A DNA stretch of 64,000 nt, from assembly GCF_007747655.1 (NCBI RefSeq), contig NZ_CP036274.1, forward strand, positions 5,394,001 through 5,458,000, written 5' to 3'. Positions 24,179 to 33,632 of this stretch are shown one piece after another (the stretch's first letter is position 1; each line of letters begins with the position of its first letter). This stretch comes from Anatilimnocola aggregata (lineage in GTDB: Bacteria; Planctomycetota; Planctomycetia; Pirellulales; Pirellulaceae). The notes beneath the pieces were generated by a model, which saw only the letters and a program-made list of their open reading frames with translations, was not told the DNA's origin and made no database searches. The translations under genes were made by a program, and so were the position numbers.

Positions 24179-25528
24179 CTACAGTACTTTGGTCTTGCCC
24201 GGGTAGGGAGTGGCGTAGGTGCCATCTTCTAGTGGCTTGACGGGGGCTTCGTCCCCAAACGTGGCCAACTTGGCGTAATCGGCCAGTTGAGTGTTTGCGG
24301 ACATAGCTGCATCCCACTTGATCACCTGGCCCGAGTAAGTGGCCATGCGACCGAGAATCGCCGTCATCGTGCTCTTGGCTCCCCATTCCCCTTCGTTGGG
24401 AACGCGGCCCGCACGCAGGTCGGCAAAAAGATCGTGGTGTTCTTGCTGGTGGCCATCGCCGCCGAGCTTGCCAAAATCGTGCAGCATCTTGCCCGATTCG
24501 TCGTAGATTTTCGAGCCGCTGACATCGGCGCGGCCCTTGGTGCCATGCACGTGTTCAGCGACTGAGTTCCAACAGCCGGGCTGATGGCGGCATTGGCTGT
24601 ACATGATCGTTCCATCGCCGTAGACGTATTCGACGAAATGATGGTCGAAGATTTCGCCGTACTTCTGTTCGTTTCGATTTTCCAACCCGCCCATGCCCTG
24701 AGCGCTAACGGGAAAACCATTCTTGATCCAGTTGATCACGTCCAGATTGTGGATGTGCTGCTCGTTGATATGGTCGCCACTGAGCCAGTTGAAGTAATAC
24801 CAGTTGCTAATCTGGAATTGCAGTTCGCTCATGCCGGCTTGGCGTTGACGAAGCCACGGACGCGAGCCGTTCCAATAAGCGCGAGCGAGGACGATATCGC
24901 CAATGGCACCTTCTTGAATCTTGGCGACCGTTTCCATGTATTTGCGTTCGTGGCGACGCTGCAGACCAACTGCCACGGCCAGGTTCTTCTTCTTGGCTTC
25001 TTCTGTCGCCTTCAGTACTTGATTTACGCCGAAAACGTCGGCGGCAACTGGCTTCTCCATGAAGACGTGCTTGCCAGCCTTCACTGCAGCCTCGAAGTGC
25101 ACCGGACGGAAGCCGGGGGGGGTGGCCAGAATCACCATGTCGCAATCGGTGCCGAGCAGTTTTTCGTAGCCATCGAGTCCGACGAACATCCGTTCCTTCG
25201 GAACGTCAACCTTCTCGTTATGCCTGCCCTTAATGGTGCGGAAGGCGGTTTGCACGCGGTCTTCGCTGACGTCGGCCATGCCGACCAACTTGACGTCGCC
25301 GCCAGACGTGTTCATGGCTTGAATCGCGGCACCCGTGCCACGGCCACCGCAACCAACGAGACCGATCTTGATCGTGTCGCTACCTGCGGCATGAGCGGTG
25401 CGAGCTACCGACAACTGACCAGCGGCAATGGCGCTCCCAGCCACCAGCAAACTGGACTGACGAATAAAATCGCGCCGTGAGGCGGCAGCGCCGCTCGGAT
25501 CAGTGTTCTTACCGGATGCTTGACTCAT
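24179..25528 (-). CDS. Gfo/Idh/MocA family oxidoreductase, Tat-exported
   Basis: The protein has 449 residues. A twin-arginine leader (SRRDFIRQSSLLVAGSAIAAG) is followed at about residue 53 by the NAD(P)-binding Rossmann motif IGLVGCGGRGTG. The EKP motif is in HVFMEKPVAAD. The C-terminal domain has GDHINEQHIHNLDVINW with the histidine expected for the Gfo/Idh active site. These enzymes oxidise or isomerise sugars or inositols. Export of a nucleotide-dependent enzyme is common in planctomycetes, where the cofactor may be carried with the folded protein. It ends in a strong terminator and appears monocistronic. Confidence 0.92.
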   Translation of the reverse strand: MSQASGKNTDPSGAAASRRDFIRQSSLLVAGSAIAAGQLSVARTAHAAGSDTIKIGLVGCGGRGTGAAIQAMNTSGGDVKLVGMADVSEDRVQTAFRTIKGRHNEKVDVPKERMFVGLDGYEKLLGTDCDMVILATPPGFRPVHFEAAVKAGKHVFMEKPVAADVFGVNQVLKATEEAKKKNLAVAVGLQRRHERKYMETVAKIQEGAIGDIVLARAYWNGSRPWLRQRQAGMSELQFQISNWYYFNWLSGDHINEQHIHNLDVINWIKNGFPVSAQGMGGLENRNEQKYGEIFDHHFVEYVYGDGTIMYSQCRHQPGCWNSVAEHVHGTKGRADVSGSKIYDESGKMLHDFGKLGGDGHQQEHHDLFADLRAGRVPNEGEWGAKSTMTAILGRMATYSGQVIKWDAAMSANTQLADYAKLATFGDEAPVKPLEDGTYATPYPGKTKVL

Positions 25529-25704
25529 TACTTGCTACGCTCCGCAAAATAAACAGACGATTGCCAGAAATAAAGGGGAAAGGGGACCATCCGGCAAGCG
25601 GGAAAGGAACTGCTACGTCCCTGCAGCATACCGCCGCAGGCTTGGGCTTTCAATCATTGAAACTGGTAGTGCGACGGCGAAAATTAAACAACCAAGGTCG
25701 TCAC

Positions 25705-26655
25705 TCACTCCAGCGGATTCTTACGATCGCTCCAGCTGTACTGATCCTGCTTTTCTACGAGACGCAGACTCAGGAAGTTCGCGATGTTGTTGTTCACGAC
25801 GAGTGCGCGGCTGAGCAACTTCGAACCTTGCAATTGAGTGTCTGGGGTTACCAAAAAAAGATCGAGATTCTTACGATCTAAGTCGCGGTCTCCTGAGGGC
25901 TTGGGGTGAAACTGCTGCAGCTTCGATTGCAGCCGCTTCGCTTCGCCAAGCGATTTCGATTCCTCGTTGCCGGCCACCAGCATGATCGATAGGAACTTGC
26001 GGGTACTTTGATTGGCCATGAAATCAGTCCCCGACAGCCCCTTAAAGCTGTTCACGGGAGAAAGCAGCACGAGCGCTTTCACGTCCTGTCCTTGTTTGAA
26101 CGACGGCAGAACTGGTGCGCTCCAGTCGAGAATCGACCACCGCATCGCCAGCAAACAGCTGACATCGCAGGCGACGATTCCAAGCGCCTCGATGTTGCAC
26201 TCGCCAGCGTTATTCTTTTCCAGCAGGAAGCGTTTCGCCGTTTCAATATCCTGCGTCATGCTTTGCACATCGACCGGACGGAACGTGTTGCGGTCCAAGT
26301 CTTTGTAGACAATCTCTCCCTTCTCGATCGCCTTGTACTTCATGCTCTGTCCATGCCCGCGCAGATCTAGAGTGACGACCGCGTGACCCAGCGACTGCAG
26401 TCGCAAAGCGAGGGCTTCCATATCACCACGCTGGCCATCCCAGCCGTGCAGCAGGATCAGCGGAACCGACTTCTTGCCGTGCGTACCGGCAAAGTAGGTC
26501 ATTTTCAGAGCGACGCCGTCCTTGGTTTCGCGGTTGATATCTTCGGGCTCTGGCAGTTTGGGGGGCTTTTCTTGGGCGGTTGCCGAAAGCGCACTTACAA
26601 GCAGTAAGCCGCAGGTGAACAGGAAGGGTGCTAGCCCGTTGCGATTGAATGCCAT
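25705..26655 (-). CDS. Exported alpha/beta hydrolase-fold protein with Asp in the nucleophile elbow
   Basis: The protein has about 316 residues from the ATG at 26655, which opens a signal peptide (LAPFLFTCGLLLVSALSATAQ); the open frame continues 31 codons upstream. The fold is shown by VPLILLHGWDGQRGDM and VVTLDLRGHGQS. Where GxSxG is expected, the sequence reads VACDVSC, so Asp164 takes the place of Ser with small residues (A162, S166) at the flanking positions. No histidine is evident in the last strand region. It may therefore be inactive, or an unusual Asp-nucleophile enzyme. It is divergent from the VWA gene across a 606-bp gap. Confidence 0.75.
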   Translation of the reverse strand: MAFNRNGLAPFLFTCGLLLVSALSATAQEKPPKLPEPEDINRETKDGVALKMTYFAGTHGKKSVPLILLHGWDGQRGDMEALALRLQSLGHAVVTLDLRGHGQSMKYKAIEKGEIVYKDLDRNTFRPVDVQSMTQDIETAKRFLLEKNNAGECNIEALGIVACDVSCLLAMRWSILDWSAPVLPSFKQGQDVKALVLLSPVNSFKGLSGTDFMANQSTRKFLSIMLVAGNEESKSLGEAKRLQSKLQQFHPKPSGDRDLDRKNLDLFLVTPDTQLQGSKLLSRALVVNNNIANFLSLRLVEKQDQYSWSDRKNPLE

Positions 26656-27261
26656 GCGGAATCCCCCACGGAGGGAAAGTGTTACCAGAGATGAACCTGG
26701 GAGAGACAGCGATTGGGCCGGGTTCTTGGCCCCGAACAGTCGAGTCATGAGCGATTTCTCGGTGGAAGGCTCTAGTTAGAAATGTAAGTGGGGGAAGGAG
26801 TAAGGTCAATCATTTTTCGACAGCATGGCTGGAAACGCTCGTTTCAGCAGTCGGTGGTAACGATCGAAAATGAGCTGCAAGAAGTTTTTATTTCTCACTC
26901 GAACCGTCAAGTGACAGCAAAGGCAAGAAATGTTGGCCTCGTAAGTACTTTTGACGAATCAAAGCGTTTAATCGACAGAGGGAATTAGGTGGCTGGCCTT
27001 GCCAGGGGCCAAAAGCCAGGAGTTTCCTCTCACATCGGGTGATTGTAATGCTTGCATTCTAATCGAATCTCGGTGAGAATACCGATGCTTTGAGGAGACG
27101 CCGTTGATCGTAAGCCATTTCGACGACAATGGTTTTGGCTTGCGGACTGGGTAATTCTCTGCGAAGTCTGAGAATGAAGTGTGAAGAAGGCAAATTGACA
27201 AGTCAGCATTCTGGCTTGGCAGCACGATAAGGTTGGGTCGGACGGAACAGGAGAGTCAACC
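26656..27261. other. 606-bp intergenic region between divergent genes
   Basis: It should hold the promoters of the hydrolase (minus) and the VWA-like gene (plus). A TTGACA lies near 27195, but no good -10 box follows at 16-18 bp. An AGGAG ribosome-binding site lies 9 nt before the GTG at 27262. Short open frames here have no recognisable features. I see no hairpin or repeat worth naming. Confidence 0.5.
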
Positions 27262-29274
27262 GTGAAGCTGTTTGAAAATCTGAAGCAGTACTGGCGACAA
27301 CAAACGGGCGAAGACGAAACGCCACTCGATGGCGATTCGCCAGCGTTTTTTGTCAGCTTCTTTGTCCACCTGGTGATTCTCATGCTGATGGGCTTTCTGG
27401 CCCTGCCTGAGCTCAACAACCAGGTGACGTTGACGATTACTCAAAACACGGAAGAGAAGGAAAAGGAACTCGAACTGGAAGTTCCCGAGGAATTCTTCTT
27501 CAGTGAGCAGGCATCGGAAGAAGTCGGGGCGAATAGTGTCGGCGGCGTCGCTGTCGCGCTTTCCGTTGCTCCGGTAGTTGCTGATGTCTCGGATATTCCC
27601 AATCAAGAACAAGTCGATGAAGCCGAAGTCGGCAATGTCGAAGTGAACGAGGCAATCGCCGTCGCCACTGGCTTGAACTACAGTCAGAACCAGGTAGTGA
27701 AGGGTGCCGCTGGCGTTGGCGAAACCGGCGCTGAAGGCGCAATTGATCGTATTACGCACGAGATTTTGCTCTCGCTAGAAGAGCGTAAAACGCTAGTGGT
27801 TTGGCTCTTCGATTCCACTGCCAGTCTGGTGCCACAGCGAAAGTCGATTCACGATCGCTTCGATCGCATCTACCGAGAACTCGGCATCATTGAAGCCTCT
27901 GGCAACGAGAATTTCTCGAAGCACAGCGAACCGCTCCTCTCGTCCGTAATTGCTTTCGGCCAGGGTGTCGAAGCATTGACGAAAGAACCGACGGCCAACC
28001 TATCGGAACTGAAGGAAGCCATCGCGAGCATCAAGAATGACGAGTCGGGAACAGAAAACGTCTTTTACGCAGTGCACGAAGCTGCCAAGAAGTACGCTTC
28101 TTTTCGTTACACAACGGAAGAAAAGCCAAAGCCGGATCGCAACGTGATGATCGTGGTTGTCACCGACGAAGTTGGCTCCGACTGGAAGCAAGGCTTGGAA
28201 CCAACGGTTCGCATGTGTCGCCGCTGGGCGATGCCCGTGTACGTCGTTGGAGTTCCGGCACCGTTTGGTCGTCAAGAGACGATGATGAAGTGGGTCGATC
28301 CCGATCCCAAGTACGATCAGGCGCCACAGTGGGGCGTGGTCGAACAAGGGCCGGAAACGCTTTATCCAGAACGAATCAAGCTGGCCTTTTCAGGCAGCAA
28401 GATTGACGACGATCCGATCGACTCGGGTTTCGGTCCTTACGGTTTGACGCGACTCGCAGTCGAAACCGGCGGCATTTACTTCGCCGTCCATCCAAATCGT
28501 TCGGTTACCAAGGAAGTCAGTCGTAAAGATACGGCTGCCTATACCTCGCACATCAAAAGCTTCTTCGATCCATCGGTGATGCGAAAGTACAAGCCCGACT
28601 ACGTGTCGGTGCAGGAGTACGACAAGCGCGTCAGCGCGAATATGGCTCGCCGTAAGCTGATTGAAGCGGCTTTAAGTCCGCAATTGCAACAGATGGAAGC
28701 CCCCGAAACGAACTTCGTCAAACGCGACGAAGCATCGTTCTCGAACGCACTATCGGAAGCACAAAAACAGGCAGCCGCTTTGGAACCACGGGTGAATGGT
28801 CTGTACGAAATCCTGCGCCAGGGTGAGTCAGATCGTGAAAAGGAAACAGTGCTCCGTTGGCAGGCCGGTTACGACCTGGCGATGGGCCGAGTTCTCGCCG
28901 TGAAAGTGCGAACCGAATCGTACAACGCGATGCTTGCGGCTGCCAAACGCGGTCTGAAGCCCAAGGATCCGAAGAGCAACACTTGGACGCTGAAGCCCGA
29001 TGACGAAATCAGCGTTGGTAGTGCCCTGCAGAAGGTTGCTGACCGTGCCCGGATGTATCTGGAACGTGTGGTGAAAGATCACGAGGGAACTCCTTGGGCC
29101 ATGTTGGCTCAACAAGAGTTAAAGGATCCGCTCGGCTGGAAGTGGGAAGAATCGTTCACCGACGTCTCTCCCATGCGTCAAGGTGCCGGCGCCGGCAACG
29201 CTGCTGCCCCGGCCAACGACGCGATGAAAATGCTCATGAAGCCCGCACCTAAGCGACCAGCTCCCAAGCTGTAG
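27262..29274 (+). CDS. VWA-like domain protein with a TonB-type N-terminal anchor
   Basis: The protein has 670 residues and a GTG start with AGGAG 9 nt upstream. A single transmembrane helix at about 28-48 contains S-x3-H (Ser32, His36), the pattern that lets TonB and TolA couple to ExbB/ExbD. An acidic linker follows. From about residue 175 a von Willebrand factor A-like domain appears: TLVVWLFDSTASLV with a DxTxS version of the MIDAS motif, NVMIVVVTDEVGSDW, and MPVYVVGVPAP. The C-terminal 200 residues are helical and charged, ending in a Pro/Lys-rich tail. It is probably a periplasmic domain anchored in the inner membrane. A strong terminator follows. Confidence 0.75.
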   Translation: MKLFENLKQYWRQQTGEDETPLDGDSPAFFVSFFVHLVILMLMGFLALPELNNQVTLTITQNTEEKEKELELEVPEEFFFSEQASEEVGANSVGGVAVALSVAPVVADVSDIPNQEQVDEAEVGNVEVNEAIAVATGLNYSQNQVVKGAAGVGETGAEGAIDRITHEILLSLEERKTLVVWLFDSTASLVPQRKSIHDRFDRIYRELGIIEASGNENFSKHSEPLLSSVIAFGQGVEALTKEPTANLSELKEAIASIKNDESGTENVFYAVHEAAKKYASFRYTTEEKPKPDRNVMIVVVTDEVGSDWKQGLEPTVRMCRRWAMPVYVVGVPAPFGRQETMMKWVDPDPKYDQAPQWGVVEQGPETLYPERIKLAFSGSKIDDDPIDSGFGPYGLTRLAVETGGIYFAVHPNRSVTKEVSRKDTAAYTSHIKSFFDPSVMRKYKPDYVSVQEYDKRVSANMARRKLIEAALSPQLQQMEAPETNFVKRDEASFSNALSEAQKQAAALEPRVNGLYEILRQGESDREKETVLRWQAGYDLAMGRVLAVKVRTESYNAMLAAAKRGLKPKDPKSNTWTLKPDDEISVGSALQKVADRARMYLERVVKDHEGTPWAMLAQQELKDPLGWKWEESFTDVSPMRQGAGAGNAAAPANDAMKMLMKPAPKRPAPKL

Positions 29275-29303
29275 TTCGCACACGCGAATATCAACCAATC
29301 GAG

Positions 29304-29336
29304 AAGGCCGGCATCCCACGATGCCGGCCTTTTTTT
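29304..29336 (+). terminator. Rho-independent terminator of the VWA-like gene
   Basis: A perfect 11-bp stem (AAGGCCGGCAT with ATGCCGGCCTT), a 6-nt loop and a T-run follow the stop codon by 29 bp. Confidence 0.93.
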
Positions 29337-29358
29337 GGAGTTCTTCTCTAAACAGGCC

Positions 29359-30261
29359 CTAGCTGCGACCGCGCTGCTCTTCCCATTCTTCGATGGTGCG
29401 TGGCCAATCGTCCTTGAGTAGCCTCGACAGGGAGCGATCGGCCAGCAATCGCCCATCGGTCTGGCAAGTGGGGCAGTAGTTGCATTCGTTCTCCGCATAG
29501 ACAATCCGCTGCACCGTGTGCCCGCACGCAGGGCAAGGCTGGCCAAACTTGCCGTGCACAGCCATCTCGGGGCGGAATGCGGTCACCTTCTCGGGAAATC
29601 GCTGGGCCGCTTCCGCGCACAATCGATCGCGCCACTTCGCTAGCACCCGTTGCACCGCGGCGAACAGCACGGCAATCTGTTCGTCACTCAAGCGCGAAGT
29701 CCATTGCAGCGGCGACAAGCGGGCAGTGTGTAGAATCTCGTCGCTGTACGCGTTGCCAATGCCGCTAAAGAGGCGTGGATCGGCGAGCGAGCGTTTGAGA
29801 GTATGATTCTCGCTCCGCAGCACCGCGCAGAACTCCGCCAGCGAACAAGCCAGCGGTTCAATCCCGCCTCGGTGCAGCGCTTGCACAGCGGGCCAGCCCT
29901 GCAACACGTGCAGCGAGGCTCGCTTCTTCGGACTGGCTTCGGTTAGCAATAACGTTCCGGCGGCGAAGCGAAAGGCAGCCAGATCGTTCTTTCCTTTGGC
30001 CGCCACATGTCTGTCTTTCCAGTGAAAGCGGCCCGCGATCATCAAGTGAACGACGAGAAACAACTCGTGGGGAAAGTGCCAAACAATGCGTTTGCCGAGT
30101 CGCGTCAGCCGCTCCAGCGGCAGCCCAATCAGGCTTTCGATCGGTGGATCGAATGTTCGCAGGACGAACGGGCTGCGAACAGTCACCTGCTCAAGCGTTT
30201 GGCCTTCGAGTCGTTTTCGGAGGGCAACCAGGTAGCTCTCGAGATCGGGCAGTTCAGGCAT
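29359..30261 (-). CDS. Fpg/Nei family DNA glycosylase (formamidopyrimidine-DNA glycosylase-like)
   Basis: The protein has 300 residues. Fpg enzymes excise oxidised purines and nick the abasic site. The N-terminus MPELPDLE gives the catalytic proline after Met removal and Glu3; the usual third acid (PELPE) is Asp here. The DNA-contacting lysine motif LGKRIVWHF and the helix-two-turn-helix (LFSGIGNAYSDEIL) are present. The C-terminal zinc finger has CPACG and CPTC pairs. The sequence is diverged from housekeeping Fpg, so substrate preference is uncertain. It lies 17 bp downstream of a kinase gene in the same orientation, so the two are likely co-transcribed. Confidence 0.88.
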   Translation of the reverse strand: MPELPDLESYLVALRKRLEGQTLEQVTVRSPFVLRTFDPPIESLIGLPLERLTRLGKRIVWHFPHELFLVVHLMIAGRFHWKDRHVAAKGKNDLAAFRFAAGTLLLTEASPKKRASLHVLQGWPAVQALHRGGIEPLACSLAEFCAVLRSENHTLKRSLADPRLFSGIGNAYSDEILHTARLSPLQWTSRLSDEQIAVLFAAVQRVLAKWRDRLCAEAAQRFPEKVTAFRPEMAVHGKFGQPCPACGHTVQRIVYAENECNYCPTCQTDGRLLADRSLSRLLKDDWPRTIEEWEEQRGRS

Positions 30262-30278
30262 GCGACGCGTGTCTCGGC

Positions 30279-33176
30279 TTACTCAGCCGCAGGTTCGGGC
30301 GGAGCAGGCGGCACGGGATTGCCCAACATCGGTTTGGGGGAGGGCGTCCCACTGGGAAGTTCCACTTCTGGCGATGTCGCCTCAGTTGCTGGCTTTACTG
30401 CTTTGATTTGCTGCTCGACGGGGCGAGGAAGGTCATCCAATCGAAACCCGGCAGCATGGGGTGATGAGTCTGACAGGCGATAATTTTCTGGTAACTGTGC
30501 GTGCGCGGGTAGGTCGGCAGCTGGTGGTGACTCCCAAACGACTCCCAGGTCCGGGGACCGTTCGCTTCCTGCCCAGCGGCCGCGATCGGCCAGATTGAAG
30601 TCGATTGGCCCTTCGCCTGCACCCAAGGGCTTGGCTCGCAAGAAGATCATTTCTTCGCGCGGGTAGCAGTTGTCGGCACCACTAAAACTGAAGTGGATGT
30701 CGTCGACACTGGGCATGCCCGCGAATTCGAACAACGGAGCTTCGCTGCCAACACTAAAGATGCTTCGGTCGCTCGTGACTTCCAAATCGAGTTGATGGGC
30801 GGCATCGGGTTGCCGCTTCATTTGGAATAGTCCCTGCTGGGCTGCGATGGTAACGCGATCGAGCGCCAACTCAATCCGGCCATGCCAACGAGGCTTGGCA
30901 ATTGCACCACCCGTTTCAATCAACCGCTTCGAGGAAATAAACAAACCCTGATCCCATTTCAGGCGAACCGGCAGTTCTTCCGGTACGCTGAGAAAAGTGG
31001 CTTCGCCGCGCACGAGGCAGTCGGATAACTCGATGGCAGCGGGGGCAATCATTGTCATTTCGTCATCCATTTTCATGGTTTCGGTCAACCGACGTGTTAA
31101 CAGTTGCACGAAGAACACCTTCTCGTGAACGGGTGCGCCCGCGTTGCCGCGGTCGGCAACGGTCAGCACGCAATTGTTCAATTCCAGGGTCTGGCCTTGG
31201 TGAATCGAGAAGAGGGACCAGCCATACGACGGCTCCGATGGAAGTTCCAGGCGGACATCAAGATCTTGAAACCACAGCCGCGAAGCCCCACCAAGTAGAT
31301 GAATCATTTGCCGCTGATCGGCGACGGTCGATAGCTCAGGGCGAAAAACAACAACTGGCTTACGTCCTGGTGCGGGATGCACCAACATCCGACCGGCAGG
31401 GACCTCAAACGGGTATTCCACCATTTCGCCGTTGAAATCGAGTTCAACTTCGGCAATTCCCTTTTCCGCAGCACGGCGAATTGCCTGCGAGAGTGAACCA
31501 GCCAGGTCGTTAGTTTCGGTCGAGATCGCACCTGGGCGAACGACGATTTTTGGCGCGGGGGGTGACGGTATGGCAGGTTTAATATCAATCTTCGGTGCTT
31601 CCCCAGGTGTTCCGCGGCTGGCTACGGAATCGGGAGGCGGGCCAACATCCAGCGGCCGATCGATGAGCGTATTTACCGGGGCCGGAACGGGCGGCGGAAT
31701 TTCACCATTACCTGTCACTTCACCGGGATTGGGACCCGCGGAACCATTTCCTGTCGCACCATTCGATGTCTTCGAATTCGTCACATCGCCGGGCGTCGCT
31801 TCCGGCACACTATTGCCAATGAGCTTGCTCGGAATCTCCAGCGGTATCATTGCGCCACTGGGGCGCAGTTGCACTCGAATTTCTTCGGCCGGGGGCTTGG
31901 TTGCGACTTCGATCCCGATCAAAACCAAGACCAAAACGGCAATCGGAACTGCGATCGAAGCAATCAAACCAGACCAACCTGGCTGCGTTGCCGGCAATGT
32001 CGCAGCATGATCGGCGACCGTCGGCCCCACATCCAGACCGAGATCGCGAGCAATTCGTTCGATGTCGGCAACTAACTCTTGAGCCGTTTGATGTCGTTGA
32101 ACTGGCCGTTTGGCCAGCATTTTCGCCAGCAGTGGCGTAACGGCAGTGGCAATTTCTGGACGGAACAATCGCACATCGGGCGGATCTTCGCCGCTGTGGT
32201 TCAGCAGTTTTTGCATCGCGCTGCCATCAGGAAACGGCGGCTTGCCGACCAGCATGAAGTAGAGCGTGCAGCCGAGCGAGTAGATATCGCTGCGGACGTC
32301 AGCAACGCGAGGATCGCGGGCTTGCTCGGGCGAAATGTAATCGAAGGTTCCCAGCGTTACACCGCTGGCAGTTAGATCGTCGAACGAGGAATCGACCTGG
32401 TGAAGTCTAGCCAGGCCCATATCGACCAGTTTGACATGCCCTTCGGGAGTCACCAGCACATTCGAGGGCTTGATATCGCGGTGGACCACATCGCGCTGCG
32501 ACGCATGCGAGAGGGCTTCCGCTACTTGCATCGTATAGCGGAGTGCTTCATCGAGTGGCAGCGGACCCCTTTCCTGCACCAATTCGCGAATATTGATGCC
32601 CTTGATGAACTCGAACACAATGAAGTTCAGCCCGGCATCTTCACCGACATAATGCACACGGGCGATGTACCGGTGATCGAGCCGGGCCGCACTTTGGGCT
32701 TCGTTACGAAAGCGGCGAACGTTTTCTTCCGACGACTGGTCACGCGAGAGAACTTTCACGGCGACGGTACGGCCCAGTCGCGTATCATTCGCGCGAAACA
32801 CGGCACCCATGCCGCCGCCGCCGACAAATTCCACTAATTCGTAGTGCTCGAGTCGGCGGCCAATGAGCGTTTCGCCCAAGTATTGAGCGGCCCTTTTAGC
32901 GCCGGCAGGAATGATCAGGTCGGCTGGCGGAGGCAGCGACTTCGCGGCAGAAATAACGGTCTTTTCATCCGGCAGAACGTCGGCCGGATGTACACCTTCG
33001 CTGCTGGAGGGAATAACGACGACGCGTGAATCGACCTGCCGAGGCGCAAAAATATCGCTGCCACCGTTTTGGCTGCCCAAGACAGGGGTGCTGAGATCCC
33101 GCGTAGCGGAACCATCTCCGGTGAGCTTACTCCCTGGAAAATCCGCCGTCCCTGAGTCGGGCGGGTGGCTGGCCAT
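30279..33176 (-). CDS. Membrane Ser/Thr protein kinase with a large extracytoplasmic C-terminal domain
   Basis: The protein has about 965 residues from the ATG at 33176 (GGAAACGGGA upstream); another in-frame ATG lies at 33254. The kinase domain covers about 112-375: glycine loop VGGGGMGAVF, Lys141, HRDIKPSN from 232, and DMG at 252-254 instead of DFG. Catalytic Lys, Asp and the activation segment SPEQA are kept, so activity is likely. A transmembrane helix follows (IASIAVPIAVLVLVLIGIEV), then a Pro/Gly-rich linker. The outer part has repeated short strands (LELNNCVLTV, IELSDCLVRGEA) that resemble a beta-helix. It could sense an envelope ligand. The gene is followed after 17 bp by the Fpg-like gene. 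Confidence 0.88.
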   Translation of the reverse strand: MASHPPDSGTADFPGSKLTGDGSATRDLSTPVLGSQNGGSDIFAPRQVDSRVVVIPSSSEGVHPADVLPDEKTVISAAKSLPPPADLIIPAGAKRAAQYLGETLIGRRLEHYELVEFVGGGGMGAVFRANDTRLGRTVAVKVLSRDQSSEENVRRFRNEAQSAARLDHRYIARVHYVGEDAGLNFIVFEFIKGINIRELVQERGPLPLDEALRYTMQVAEALSHASQRDVVHRDIKPSNVLVTPEGHVKLVDMGLARLHQVDSSFDDLTASGVTLGTFDYISPEQARDPRVADVRSDIYSLGCTLYFMLVGKPPFPDGSAMQKLLNHSGEDPPDVRLFRPEIATAVTPLLAKMLAKRPVQRHQTAQELVADIERIARDLGLDVGPTVADHAATLPATQPGWSGLIASIAVPIAVLVLVLIGIEVATKPPAEEIRVQLRPSGAMIPLEIPSKLIGNSVPEATPGDVTNSKTSNGATGNGSAGPNPGEVTGNGEIPPPVPAPVNTLIDRPLDVGPPPDSVASRGTPGEAPKIDIKPAIPSPPAPKIVVRPGAISTETNDLAGSLSQAIRRAAEKGIAEVELDFNGEMVEYPFEVPAGRMLVHPAPGRKPVVVFRPELSTVADQRQMIHLLGGASRLWFQDLDVRLELPSEPSYGWSLFSIHQGQTLELNNCVLTVADRGNAGAPVHEKVFFVQLLTRRLTETMKMDDEMTMIAPAAIELSDCLVRGEATFLSVPEELPVRLKWDQGLFISSKRLIETGGAIAKPRWHGRIELALDRVTIAAQQGLFQMKRQPDAAHQLDLEVTSDRSIFSVGSEAPLFEFAGMPSVDDIHFSFSGADNCYPREEMIFLRAKPLGAGEGPIDFNLADRGRWAGSERSPDLGVVWESPPAADLPAHAQLPENYRLSDSSPHAAGFRLDDLPRPVEQQIKAVKPATEATSPEVELPSGTPSPKPMLGNPVPPAPPEPAAE

Positions 33177-33632
33177 TCCCGTTTCCTCCGCAAGACCTTC
33201 TTGATCGGCCGGTTGCTTGAACGGCAACCCAGCAAGCGGCCTCCGGCCGCGCATAAATGCTCCTGGACCCGGACTCGGGTGCCGAGGAGTTCCAAAAAAT
33301 CGATGAGACGCGTGAAAAGACTTAGTTGAATTATAGTTGCCTCGCCGAGCGAGGGTCAATCATTCCCGCTTTTGGAGGCATTCAATTCAGAAACTTGTCT
33401 TTGCCTTTGAATGGTCTCAAGTGCAGTGATCGTTACCGACGCCAGTACGCACGCTAGCGCCCCCCGGAAGTGAGGTTCCAAGGCCAGAGCCTGGCGGATC
33501 AATGACACTATGGGAAGTTTGCGTTGAGTTGATAGTTTGCGGTTACTTTGCGGCTTGTAGCAGTCGAACTCGATTTAACGCCTGTGCTGGTCGAATTGAG
33601 TTATCGGGCACCAGTTCATGGGGGAACAATCA
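33177..33632. other. 455-bp region upstream of kinase and outer-membrane barrel genes
   Basis: The kinase frame stays open to 33359, so part may encode a longer N-terminus. The remainder should hold two divergent promoters. I see no strong -35/-10 pair, palindrome or repeat; the last 15 bases carry the GGGGGA ribosome-binding site of the barrel gene. Confidence 0.45.

Noticed and set aside
24584-25480. Plus-strand open frame of 298 codons
   Set aside because: It is antisense to the Gfo/Idh gene, with no domain or ribosome-binding site.
26788-26988. Open frame of 66 codons in the VWA upstream region
   Set aside because: It has no convincing ribosome-binding site or protein features.
29304-29336. 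Bidirectional use of the terminator for the Fpg-like gene
   Set aside because: On the minus strand the stem is not followed by a T-run, only TTCTCGATT.
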